From NCBI GenBank assembly GCA_052387115.1, contig JBQTJM010000079.1, positions 1 through 17,802 of the forward strand: 17,802 bases of DNA. Direction: 5' to 3'. Within the stretch, counting starts at the first letter, position 1, and the number at the start of each line of letters is the position of its first letter. The position numbers and the translations under genes were made by a program. Shown in pieces: positions 1 to 7,140 of this stretch. The notes under the pieces were generated by a model. The model saw only the letters and a program-made list of their open reading frames with translations. It did not search any database and was not told where the DNA came from. Source of the DNA: JACCXJ01 sp052387115 (GTDB lineage Bacteria > Pseudomonadota > Gammaproteobacteria > JACCXJ01).

Positions 1-283
1 GCGGGATGTCCCGCACCGCCTCGGAGTGCTCCGATAGGTAACATAGGCTGCAATCCAGGTTGCAGCGCTGCGTGACCTCCAGGGACACGCAGCCGATCGG
101 CCAGCGCCGCCCGCCGATCTGGCCCGGGCCATAACACCCCGCCTTCTCGAGGCGCTCCTTGAGGCGCGCCCCCCGCCTCGCGGGGCTCGGGGGTGCGGTG
201 TAGGGCGCAAAGGCCTCGATCTCCGCGTCGGTGAGAAAACGCGGTTCGAGCGGCGGTGAGGAGGGTAAACTGACTATGGTCAC
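1..283 (-). CDS. Radical SAM protein, N-terminal fragment (runs off left edge)
   Basis: Reading the minus strand from a GTG at 281-283 gives an open frame of 94 codons that continues past base 1. Around residues 74-81 it carries QRCNLDCSLCYLSEHSE, the CxxxCxxC motif (C74, C78, C81) that binds the 4Fe-4S cluster of radical SAM enzymes. A further Cys-containing stretch (KAGCYGPGQIGG) lies before it. The GTG is preceded by AAAAGGCG, a passable ribosome site, and no ATG is available in frame. The catalytic barrel and any accessory domain lie outside the window, so the reaction cannot be inferred. It lies downstream of the DUF547 gene on the same strand across a gap of about 137 bases. The radical SAM call is firm; the exact start is less so. 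Confidence 0.8.
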   Translation of the reverse strand, partial: MTIVSLPSSPPLEPRFLTDAEIEAFAPYTAPPSPARRGARLKERLEKAGCYGPGQIGGRRWPIGCVSLEVTQRCNLDCSLCYLSEHSEAVRDIP

Positions 284-334
284 AAGTCGCCTTTTTACGA
301 TCCCCTCTCGCTCCGGTTCCCGCGCTCCGGCGGC

Positions 335-362
335 AAGCCAGGGCCAGGGAGTGGCCCTGCTT
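335..362. terminator. Strong inverted repeat between DUF547 gene and radical SAM gene
   Basis: CAGGGCCA (339-346) and TGGCCCTG (352-359) pair perfectly around a 5-base loop. The stem extends outward to AAGC/GCTT with one bulged C, giving about 11 pairs. It sits in the 137-base gap on the 3' side of the DUF547 gene. No U-tract follows on either strand, so intrinsic termination is an inference; it could instead be an mRNA-stabilising hairpin. Confidence 0.35.
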
Positions 363-403
363 GGCGCGCCGAGGATGCAACGCGATCTCCCTTCGCTCGC
401 GAC

Positions 404-418
404 GGTTTTTTCAAAACC
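404..418 (-). terminator. Small hairpin just after the DUF547 stop codon
   Basis: GGTTTT (404-409) and AAAACC (413-418) form a 6-pair stem with a 3-base loop. It begins 3 bases past the stop codon of the minus-strand DUF547 gene. The A/T-rich stem is weak on its own. Together with the stronger repeat at 335-362 it may mark the end of that transcript. Confidence 0.25.
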
Positions 419-420
419 TC

Positions 421-1299
421 TCAGGGCTCGTTCAGCGACCAGTCATAATCATAGTCGATCGGTCCCGCATAGCCCCGCAGGCGCAGGGCCGGCTCCGACC
501 GGGCATAGCGCAGGAGATGGTCCAATACCCCGGCCTCCGTCCCGCCGAAGTCTTCCTGATACCACTCGTAGATACTGGAGGCGCGAAGCTCTCCCTCCTG
601 CCACCCGGCGCCGCGCGGGTGGTTGACGTAGTCGCGGGCGCCCTCTTCGAGCAGCCGCTCGAGGTTCTCCCGCGTGTAGGCCCGCCCCGCCAGGTTGGGA
701 CAACCGATGCTAGCACAGTTTACCGCGTAGTGGATTCTCGGATCGCGCCAGATCGGCCGCAGGACCCCGTGCTCGATGTCGTTGAGCGAGAGCGCCCGCC
801 CGGCCACCTTCGCGATCACATCGTCCCAGGGCCCGCGGACCAACCACCCCCCGCCGATCTCACGGATGCTCTTCACCGGATAGTGCGTGAGCACCAGATC
901 GACGGTCAGGGCGTTGTACAGGTTGATCCAATAGGCCTCCTGCTCCGGGCGGGGATAGCGTCTCGGGTCCAGCGCCTGCAGGGCCGCCAGGTAGGCGCGC
1001 AGCACCGCTCGATCGGCACTACGCACCGCAGCGTAGGCAAAGCGATGCACGCCGCTCGGGTGGCGGGTGTCGAGATAGCCATCGAGCAAGCCCTGCCAGG
1101 GGCTATGGTCGATGGCCGCGGGGTTCGCCGCGTCGCTGCGATCCCAATACGGTTGCAGCTCGGCCTTCGGGGCCGCGACAGCCGGACCCGAGGCCCACCC
1201 GAGCGCGAGGCCCATGGCGATCCACCAGAGGACCGAAATCAATCCTCTCTGCCCCTTCGCTCGTGCCTCGTCGTGGCGGCTGATCGTCCGTAGAAACAT
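421..1299 (-). CDS. DUF547 domain-containing protein, probably secreted
   Basis: This 292-residue protein has a hydrophobic N-terminal segment (about residues 19-43, RGLISVLWWIAMGLALGWAS then GPAVAA) ending in AVAA before PKAEL, which looks like a signal peptide with a late n-region. The mature part matches DUF547: a Trp-rich start, EQEAYWINLYNALTVDLVL near residue 120, a KSIREIGGGW segment, and a C-terminal half with YAVNCASIGCPNL and SSIYEWYQEDFG. DUF547 has no established reaction; the conserved Asn, Cys and Trp/Tyr residues have led to suggestions of a hydrolase or peptidase-like fold, which is not proven. The start used is the ATG at 1297-1299; an internal ATG at residue 28 would still leave a signal peptide. 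It is flanked by a radical SAM gene downstream and the toxin-antitoxin locus upstream, with no visible operon partner. Confidence 0.9.
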   Translation of the reverse strand: MFLRTISRHDEARAKGQRGLISVLWWIAMGLALGWASGPAVAAPKAELQPYWDRSDAANPAAIDHSPWQGLLDGYLDTRHPSGVHRFAYAAVRSADRAVLRAYLAALQALDPRRYPRPEQEAYWINLYNALTVDLVLTHYPVKSIREIGGGWLVRGPWDDVIAKVAGRALSLNDIEHGVLRPIWRDPRIHYAVNCASIGCPNLAGRAYTRENLERLLEEGARDYVNHPRGAGWQEGELRASSIYEWYQEDFGGTEAGVLDHLLRYARSEPALRLRGYAGPIDYDYDWSLNEP

Positions 1300-1436
1300 G
1301 CTATTATTTTAGCAAACCAATGGGAAACAACGGAGGGCGGGCGCACGGATGCGACCGACTATGCCGAGCGCCCCGGACCTCCGGCCGAAGAATTCAAAGA
1401 CGACTGCTCCGTTCCACCGCCCAATAATACATCGCG

Positions 1437-1728
1437 CTACACCCGTCCCCGTGCTGCCTCGTAGACGGCTTGCTCGCGCCGCATCCCGACCGCCAAGATA
1501 AGCACTTCGATGAGCTCCAGTTTTACCCGATAAACGATGCGGGTGTTGCCGGTGCGGATCCGCCGGCAGCCGGTGAGTGCGCCGCGCAGTGCTTTGCCGA
1601 GCTTGTCCGGCTCACCGTTCTGAATACGGTCGGAGATCACCTTCAGGATCCTGCGCACTTCTGCCTGGCCCAGGGCTTCGAGGTTTCCTCGTACACCTCG
1701 GGATGATACAGGGGACCCGCCAGGCCAT
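1437..1728 (-). pseudogene. RelE/ParE-type toxin, frame-disrupted
   Basis: The intact C-terminal part (1437-1658) reads MRRILKVISDRI, then GCRRIRTGNTRIVYRV and VLILAVGMRR, the core of RelE-family mRNA interferases with conserved basic residues and the RIVYRV strand. The expected N-terminus is present but split over two other frames: ATG at 1726-1728 gives MAWRV, then after a -1 shift near the C run (minus strand, 1711-1714) comes LYHPEVYEE, then after a second -1 shift near the A run (1684-1686) comes NLEALGQAEVRRILK. Joined, they give a normal-sized toxin of about 95 residues. The ATG overlaps the antitoxin stop as TAATG, the usual arrangement for translational coupling. Either the toxin has decayed while the antitoxin survived, or both breaks are homopolymer sequencing errors. 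Confidence 0.75.
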
Positions 1729-2015
1729 TATTCACTCGCGAAGCGCCGCACCATGTCCTCGTGCGTGATCGCCTGCTCCGGGTCATAGCTCTGCAGGCGT
1801 TCGCGCGCGAGCGCCTCGACGCGAAGATCTGCCAGCTCGTCCTGCAACGCCTCGTAGGCCGCCACCGGAAGAAGGACGGCCGCGGGTGCATTATTGCGCA
1901 TCACCACGTACTTGTCCTGCTGGCCGGAGGCCAGGCGATCGATGATGTTTTTGGTCGATCGTGCCACCTCCGTCACTGAGATTGCCTGGTTTCGGCGCTC
2001 CAGCAAGCTGCTCAT
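1728..2015 (-). CDS. Phd/YefM-family antitoxin
   Basis: This 95-residue protein begins MSSLLERRNQAISVTEVARS, followed by KNIIDRLASGQQDKYVVMRNNAPAAVLLPVAAYEAL. That is the Phd/YefM fold: an N-terminal dimerising DNA-binding domain containing the SVTEVARS helix, the YVVxRNNxPAAVLLP strand pair, and a charged, flexible C-terminus that would wrap the toxin. Its start is well supported: a GGAGGT ribosome site (complement of 2019-2024) sits 3 bases upstream of the ATG. The gene precedes the toxin and its stop overlaps the toxin ATG, the standard order for this class. It would neutralise the RelE-type toxin and repress its own promoter through the inverted repeat at 2026-2047. It remains open although the toxin frame is broken. 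Confidence 0.9.
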   Translation of the reverse strand: MSSLLERRNQAISVTEVARSTKNIIDRLASGQQDKYVVMRNNAPAAVLLPVAAYEALQDELADLRVEALARERLQSYDPEQAITHEDMVRRFASE

Positions 2016-2025
2016 GCGACCTCCA

Positions 2026-2047
2026 AGTATATGAGTATGAGTATACT
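2026..2047 (-). promoter_or_regulatory. Operator/promoter candidate of the toxin-antitoxin locus
   Basis: AGTATA (2026-2031) and TATACT (2042-2047) form an inverted repeat with a 10-base centre that contains another GAGTATGAG unit. GTAT therefore recurs three times within 20 bases. It lies directly upstream of the antitoxin ribosome site in an otherwise GC-rich setting, and both half-sites resemble -10 hexamers on the minus strand. Phd/YefM antitoxins typically bind such repeats over their own promoter; binding here is inferred. Confidence 0.6.
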
Positions 2048-2111
2048 ACGCATAATTATCAGATGGGCCAACCGTTAAGAGCGGGTGATGTGGCACGGGG
2101 TTGTGGGCAGG

Positions 2112-3410
2112 CTAGAGACCCGCCTTGAGCGCCTCGACGAAGCGATGGACGTCCTCGAAGCGATTGTAGAGCGGCACCGGAGCGACGCGCATCACATCGG
2201 GCTCGCGCCAGTCGCAGGTGATGCCGGCAGCCGTGATGCGTTCGCAGAGCCCCCTGCCATCGGCGGTCTTGATGCGCAGCGAGAGCTGACAGCCGCGCCG
2301 GGCGGGATCGCTCGGTGTCAGGACCTCGATGTGCTCGGGGAGCTCGCGGCGTAGCAGGGATTCCAGGAAACCCGTGAGCCGCTTGGACTTCTCGCGCAAT
2401 GGCGCCATGCCCCCGGCCTCGGTGAACACCTCCAGCGCGGCGCGGACCGCGGCGAGCGCGAGGATGGGCGGGTTGCTCTGCTGCCAGCCCTCGGCGCCCG
2501 GAATGGGTCGAAACGACCGACCCATCTCGAAGCGGGTGTCCTTGTCGTGGCCCCACCAGCCGGCGAAACGCGGGAGATCGGTGCGCCGCGCATGGCGCTC
2601 GTGCACGAACAGGCCGCCGACCGCGCCCGGACCGCCATCGAGGTATTTGTAACTGCACCAGCACGCGAAATCGCAGCCCGAGTCGTGGAGGGAGAGCGGG
2701 ATGTTTCCGGCGGCATGGGCCAGATCGAAGCCGACCACGCACCCCCGGGCGTGGCCGAGGCGCGTGATTTCCTCCAGGTCGAGCACCTCGCCGGTGTAAT
2801 ACTGGACACCCGGCAGCAGGATGAGGGCGATGGCATCGCCCTCGCGCTCGATGGTCTGCGCGAGGTCTTCCCGCCGCAGGCAAGCCTCACCGGCCCGCGG
2901 CCGGGCCACGAGCAACGAAGACGCCGGTTCCAAGCCATGGAAGCGGATCTGGGACTCGACGGCGTAGCGATCGGAGGGAAAGGCCCGGTCCTCGATCAGG
3001 ACCTTGTGCCTTTCCACCGTGGGTCGGTAGAAGCTCACCATCATGAGGTGCAGATTGGCGGTGAGCGAGCCCATCACCGCCACCTCGTGTGCCTCGGCGC
3101 CGACGAGAGTCGCGCTCGGCTCGGTCAAGAGCTCATGGTAGGGCATCCAGGGGCGTTTCGACTCGAAATGCCCGCGCACGCCCAGGCGCTTCCAGATCGC
3201 CAGCTCCTCGAGGACATGGGTTTCCGCTCGCTTGGGCATGAGCCCTAGGGAGTGGCCGCAGAGATAGACCTCCTCTCGCCCATCCGCCCGCCGCGGGATA
3301 TGAAACTCATCGCGGAAGCGCGCCAGCGGATCCGCGCGGTCCCGGGCCCGGGCGTGCTCGAGGCCCCCGGGTTCGTCTCCGCCACTTCTCAGGACTACTT
3401 TCGGTGACAC
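2112..3410 (-). CDS. kynU: Kynureninase
   Basis: Kynureninase is a PLP enzyme that cleaves kynurenine or 3-hydroxykynurenine to anthranilate or 3-hydroxyanthranilate plus alanine. From the GTG at 3408-3410 the protein has 432 residues, close to the family norm of about 410-430. Visible family signatures are LCGHSLGLMP (near residue 50), the aspartate-containing FDLAHAAGNIPL (D229) and CWCSYKYLDGGPGAVGG with the PLP-binding lysine at K255. After these come GWWGHD and the small domain ending in APVPLYNRFEDVHRFVEAL. An upstream ATG at 3581 would add 57 residues of low-complexity, Arg-rich sequence not expected in this family, so it was rejected; the GTG start remains tentative because its nearest GGAGG is 14 bases away. 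The gene stands alone on the minus strand, but its product feeds the dioxygenase-decarboxylase run at 6307-9253. Confidence 0.93.
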   Translation of the reverse strand: MSPKVVLRSGGDEPGGLEHARARDRADPLARFRDEFHIPRRADGREEVYLCGHSLGLMPKRAETHVLEELAIWKRLGVRGHFESKRPWMPYHELLTEPSATLVGAEAHEVAVMGSLTANLHLMMVSFYRPTVERHKVLIEDRAFPSDRYAVESQIRFHGLEPASSLLVARPRAGEACLRREDLAQTIEREGDAIALILLPGVQYYTGEVLDLEEITRLGHARGCVVGFDLAHAAGNIPLSLHDSGCDFACWCSYKYLDGGPGAVGGLFVHERHARRTDLPRFAGWWGHDKDTRFEMGRSFRPIPGAEGWQQSNPPILALAAVRAALEVFTEAGGMAPLREKSKRLTGFLESLLRRELPEHIEVLTPSDPARRGCQLSLRIKTADGRGLCERITAAGITCDWREPDVMRVAPVPLYNRFEDVHRFVEALKAGL

Positions 3411-3707
3411 CCGGCGATCATCCGCCTCCGCGCTGCGGCGGTCCACCCCGCCGGAGGCGTTTGCCCGCCCGCTCGCACGTAACCAATTGACCAAACGGGT
3501 CGGCGAGGCGCACAATCGGGTGCCCGCCAGGGAGGGGGGTGTCAATCCCTTTCCCGCTGTGGAACAAATGATGCGGAGCAATCAATCGGCGCCGGTATGC
3601 GGGCTCCCCTCCGGCACGGCACGCACACCATCGATAAGGCACTACGCGCGGCCGAGCCCGATCGGACCTAGGTCGCGCGTCCGGGTCGTGATGATCGAAA
3701 TGTCATC
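3411..3707. promoter_or_regulatory. Divergent intergenic region between kynU and the c-di-GMP gene
   Basis: These 297 bases separate two divergent genes and should hold both promoters. A possible plus-strand sigma70-like promoter is TTGACC (3487-3492) and CACAAT (3511-3516) with 18 bases between them, about 190 bases before the ATG. On the kynU side, CGCCTCC and GGAGGCG (within 3423-3460) can pair and would enclose the only GGAGG near the kynU start in a stem. None of this is conclusive, and no gene is supported here. Confidence 0.35.
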
Positions 3708-6251
3708 ATGAGCGAGCGTGCGGTGCGCTCGTCTTCCGGATACCCCTCACGCTTTGCGGTCCCTGTCGTCCTCGCGATCTTAGCGTCGCTGGCCGGCGGC
3801 ATCGCGACTGCCATGTGTCTGTGGCTCGCGGATCGCGCCTTGCGGGCCCCCGACCGGGCCATGCTCCTGGGCCTCTCGACGGGCGGTGTCCTCCTGGTGG
3901 TCGCGAGCGTGATCGGAGCGGCTTATCGTCTCTTAGTCAATCATCGAGTGGCCAGGCCCGCCATCGGCAGCTATTTCGCGCCGGACGATCGGCCGGCACC
4001 TAGCGTGGAAGAGGGCGTGAGCGCGGGGCCCGCGTTCGGCGCTCGGGAACGGGGCTTCGTATCCGGAATACGTGACCGGACCGCGACTTCGTTACCGCTC
4101 GGCAAGGAACGCCACTGGACCGATGCGGACAGCGTCCCGATCATGATCTGGATCGCCGGGGCCGACCGGCGCTGCCGGGACTTCAACGAGGCCTGGCTCG
4201 ACTTCACCGGCCATACCCTGAGCGAAGAGCTCAATTGCGGCTGGGTCGAATCGGTCCATCCCGACGACCGCGCGGCCTGCCTCGCGAACTATACCGCCGC
4301 CTTCGAGACTCGATCGCCCTTCACCATCGGGTACCGCATGCGGCGCTGGGACGGACAGTACCGCTGGCTGCTCGACCGTGGCGGCCCGCGCTACGTGCGT
4401 AACGGGGCCTTTTCGGGCTTTGTCGGCGGCTGTGTGGACATCACCGAACGCAGGTCGTCCGAGGATGCGCTCCGCGACTCGCGGGTATGGTTCTCGGCGC
4501 TCGTGAATTCGCTCGGGGTCGTGGTCATCGAGACCGATCTACTGGCGCGTAGCATCACGTTCATCAACGGCCAGGCCGAGCGACTCTTCGGCTATCCGGA
4601 AGAGTCCTGGCTCGGTCCGGACGGTCGGGGTTTTGAGTTCTGGTCGGCCCACCTCCACCCCGAGGACCGCGATTGGGCGTCGGAATTTCGTGCCCGCGAG
4701 ACCGAAGCCGGTCGCGATCACGTATTCGAGTATCGCTTCATGACCACCACCGGTACGGTGCTGTGGATCCGGGAATACGCGACCGTCTCGAGCGAGCACG
4801 GCCGGCCCGCCAAGGGCCGCTGCGTGCTGGTGGACATCACCGCGGCCAAGGAGGCTCAAGAGGCCCTGGGACGCGCCCACGCGGGGTTGCGCGACAGCGA
4901 GGCGCGGCTCAAGCATTGCGCCTATCACGACGCCCTGACCGCCCTGCCCAACCGCGCGCTTCTGAGCGACCGGCTGGAACAGGCCCTGGCCCACGGGCGC
5001 CGGGAAGACCATCCGGTCGCGCTCTTGTCCCTCGACCTCGATCGCTTCAAGGTCATCAATGACACCCTCGGCCATCCGGTGGGCGACGAATTACTGCGAG
5101 GGGTGGGGGGACGCCTGCGGGGCCTCTTGCGCGAGGGCGACACCGTGGCGCGCCTGGGGGGCGATGAATTCGTCGTGCTCCTGCCCCGCATCCACACCGA
5201 GCGCGACGCCGCGCAGGTGGCCGCCAAGGCCATCGCCGAGATCGCGACGCCGTTCGAGGTGTTGGGCCACGAGCTGCACGTCTCCGCGAGCGTCGGGATG
5301 AGCCTGTTCCCGAGGGACGGGGGAGACCCCGAGACGCTCCTCAAGTATGCCGACACCGCCCTCTACGAGGCCAAGGCCCGCGGGCGCAATCAATACCAGT
5401 TCTTCGATCATCGCAGGGACGCAAAGGCCGACGAGCGCCTGCGCATCGAGAGCTGCCTGCGCCGGGCCCTCGAGCGCGGCCAGCTATTGCTCCACTACCA
5501 GCCCCAGATCGACCTCCGTAGCGGTGCGCTGGTCGGGCTCGAGGCCTTGATCCGCTGGCATCATCCCGAGCACGGCATGGTGGCGCCCGGCCAGTTCATC
5601 CCGATCGCCGAGGAGACCGGCCTCATCGGACCGATCGGAGAGTGGGTGCTGCGCACCGCCTGCCGCGAGGTCGAGGGTGGGACGGCCGGACTGGGTAACC
5701 TACGCGTGGCCGTGAACGTATCCATGCGGCAGTTGCGTCAACCCATTCTGGCGGCCACCGTCCAGGCGATTCTGATCGAGACCGGGCTCGATCCCGGGCG
5801 TCTCGAGCTCGAGATCACCGAATCGAGCATCATGTCGGACCCCGAACGCACCATCGCGGTGTTACGCGCCCTGCACGAGATGGGTGTCGTACTGACGGTG
5901 GATGACTTCGGCACCGGCTATTCGAGCCTGGCCTACCTCAAGCGCTTTCCCTTGCACCGGTTGAAGATCGATCGATCCTTCGTTCACGACATCCCCCGGA
6001 ACGGCGATGACGTCGCCATCGTCCAGGCGATCCTGGCGCTGGCGAGGCAACTCAAGCTCAAGGTGGTGGCCGAGGGCGTGGAGAGCCCGGAGCAACGCGA
6101 CTTCCTCGGCGAGCATGGCTGCGACGAGGCGCAGGGCTATCTGTTCGGCCGGCCGCAGGCACTCGAGACCTTGCCCCAATATCACTCCTCGGGAGGCCTC
6201 ACCCGGGGGCATCTCGCCGCGGGGCCGGGCGGCCCGGGCCCCTCGATATGA
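3708..6251 (+). CDS. Membrane PAS-PAS-GGDEF-EAL protein (c-di-GMP synthesis/breakdown)
   Basis: This 847-residue sensor protein has two N-terminal transmembrane segments (about 16-40 and 51-73), so the rest should be cytoplasmic. Two PAS domains follow (about 139-252, ending VDITERR, and 258-385, ending VDITAAKEAQ). Next is a GGDEF domain (about 400-560) with intact RLGGDEF (GGDEF at 484-488) and an REGD inhibitory I-site five residues before it. Last is an EAL domain (about 575-830) with LEALIRW (EAL at 612-614), the NVS, LEITES, DDFGTGYSSL, KIDRSF, VVAEGVES and GYLFGRP motifs. Both catalytic sites look complete, so either activity is possible; which dominates cannot be read from sequence. 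The ATG at 3708 lacks a strong ribosome site. It is divergent from kynU and convergent with the cyclase gene, and appears monocistronic. Confidence 0.95.
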   Translation: MSERAVRSSSGYPSRFAVPVVLAILASLAGGIATAMCLWLADRALRAPDRAMLLGLSTGGVLLVVASVIGAAYRLLVNHRVARPAIGSYFAPDDRPAPSVEEGVSAGPAFGARERGFVSGIRDRTATSLPLGKERHWTDADSVPIMIWIAGADRRCRDFNEAWLDFTGHTLSEELNCGWVESVHPDDRAACLANYTAAFETRSPFTIGYRMRRWDGQYRWLLDRGGPRYVRNGAFSGFVGGCVDITERRSSEDALRDSRVWFSALVNSLGVVVIETDLLARSITFINGQAERLFGYPEESWLGPDGRGFEFWSAHLHPEDRDWASEFRARETEAGRDHVFEYRFMTTTGTVLWIREYATVSSEHGRPAKGRCVLVDITAAKEAQEALGRAHAGLRDSEARLKHCAYHDALTALPNRALLSDRLEQALAHGRREDHPVALLSLDLDRFKVINDTLGHPVGDELLRGVGGRLRGLLREGDTVARLGGDEFVVLLPRIHTERDAAQVAAKAIAEIATPFEVLGHELHVSASVGMSLFPRDGGDPETLLKYADTALYEAKARGRNQYQFFDHRRDAKADERLRIESCLRRALERGQLLLHYQPQIDLRSGALVGLEALIRWHHPEHGMVAPGQFIPIAEETGLIGPIGEWVLRTACREVEGGTAGLGNLRVAVNVSMRQLRQPILAATVQAILIETGLDPGRLELEITESSIMSDPERTIAVLRALHEMGVVLTVDDFGTGYSSLAYLKRFPLHRLKIDRSFVHDIPRNGDDVAIVQAILALARQLKLKVVAEGVESPEQRDFLGEHGCDEAQGYLFGRPQALETLPQYHSSGGLTRGHLAAGPGGPGPSI

Positions 6252-6255
6252 GAGT

Positions 6256-6294
6256 CTTCGGGGATTGACGGTCTGCGGGTTTCCGCACCCGAAG
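6256..6294. terminator. Nested hairpin between convergent genes
   Basis: CTTCGGG (6256-6262) pairs with CCCGAAG (6288-6294), and inside it TGCGG (6274-6278) pairs with CCGCA (6283-6287). It fills the 55-base gap between the stop of the GGDEF-EAL gene and the stop of the convergent cyclase gene, the right place for a bidirectional terminator. It lacks a U-run, so an intrinsic mechanism is uncertain. Confidence 0.45.
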
Positions 6295-6306
6295 CGATCG
6301 CCTGCT

Positions 6307-7140
6307 TCAGCCCGCCTGGGCCAGTGGTACGAGCGGATAGATCACAGGCCGGCACGGTGCCGCGTCGGACAGGAACGCCGGGGCCGCGAGGTCGAGGAGA
6401 TAGAGCCCGTCCGGGACGCCATCGGGCACGAAGATCATCTCGGTCACGGTCTTTCGGGATCCTGTTTGTCCACTCAGGGTGCGGCACGATGGCGGCACGT
6501 TCCAGAACAGGCGGTGGTTGCTCAACGTTCCCTGGTCGCGCATGCGGTCGATGGACGGAAAATCGACCAGGAGATGCTCGACGCCGACATCGATGAGATA
6601 GCCGATCGCTTCGGTGGAGAAGAACGGCGGCGGGCAGGTATCGTCATAGACACGAGCGGCTTTGGATGCATCGTTCGGCAGGGTGCGGACGATCAAGGCC
6701 CTCGATTCCTCGCCGGGCACCGCGCGCAGGGCCACCTCGAGCGCCGAGCGCGTGACCAGTCGATCTCCGGGGTCCAGTGCCGAGCCATAGCCCTCCCCGC
6801 TTTCGCGGGCGAGGCTCGGGGCGATGGTGACGAGCCGCCCCGAGAAGAGGCTCGCGACCAGGACCTCGGTGAGCGGCACCGGATCGTTCACGATATGTCC
6901 CACGGTTTCGATATGGGTGCCGTTGCAGTGGGGAATCAAGCGCAATTCGGCGACATTGCAACTCCCGCCCTCCTCTGTGGCGCCGACGAAATCCCGGAAC
7001 CTGAGCGGCGTGGCCGAGGCGTGCGGCGCGCCGAAAAAGCTCGGCTGGGGGCCGGCGAAATCGAGCGGGATGGCGAGCGACCGGGCGGCATCCAGCCGCA
7101 CCCGGTAATGGCGGCCGGCGATCACGACCCGCATTTCCAT
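6307..7140 (-). CDS. Cyclase-family (PF04199) metal hydrolase, kynurenine-formamidase-like
   Basis: This 277-residue protein belongs to the cyclase family, which includes bacterial kynurenine formamidase (KynB). The metal-site signature is seen as HCNGTHIETVGHI at residues 71-83. Compared with the usual HxGTHxDxxxH, the first ligand position is Cys72 (with His71 next to it) and the Asp is Glu78. It is also longer than KynB (about 210 residues). The ATG at 7138-7140 overlaps the stop of the decarboxylase gene as TGATG, so translation is coupled. It is the last gene of the minus-strand run. Its context with 3-hydroxyanthranilate genes suggests hydrolysis of a pathway intermediate, possibly N-formylkynurenine, but the altered motif means the substrate is open. 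Family membership is firm; function is inferred. Confidence 0.88.
   Translation of the reverse strand: MEMRVVIAGRHYRVRLDAARSLAIPLDFAGPQPSFFGAPHASATPLRFRDFVGATEEGGSCNVAELRLIPHCNGTHIETVGHIVNDPVPLTEVLVASLFSGRLVTIAPSLARESGEGYGSALDPGDRLVTRSALEVALRAVPGEESRALIVRTLPNDASKAARVYDDTCPPPFFSTEAIGYLIDVGVEHLLVDFPSIDRMRDQGTLSNHRLFWNVPPSCRTLSGQTGSRKTVTEMIFVPDGVPDGLYLLDLAAPAFLSDAAPCRPVIYPLVPLAQAG

Noticed and set aside
361..1293. Long plus-strand open frame opposite the DUF547 gene
   Set aside because: It is an antisense shadow in GC-rich DNA: no domain likeness, while the minus frame has a signal peptide and DUF547 motifs.
3411..3581. 57-residue N-terminal extension of kynureninase
   Set aside because: The extension is not like the family and covers the divergent promoter region; 432 residues from the GTG fits family length.
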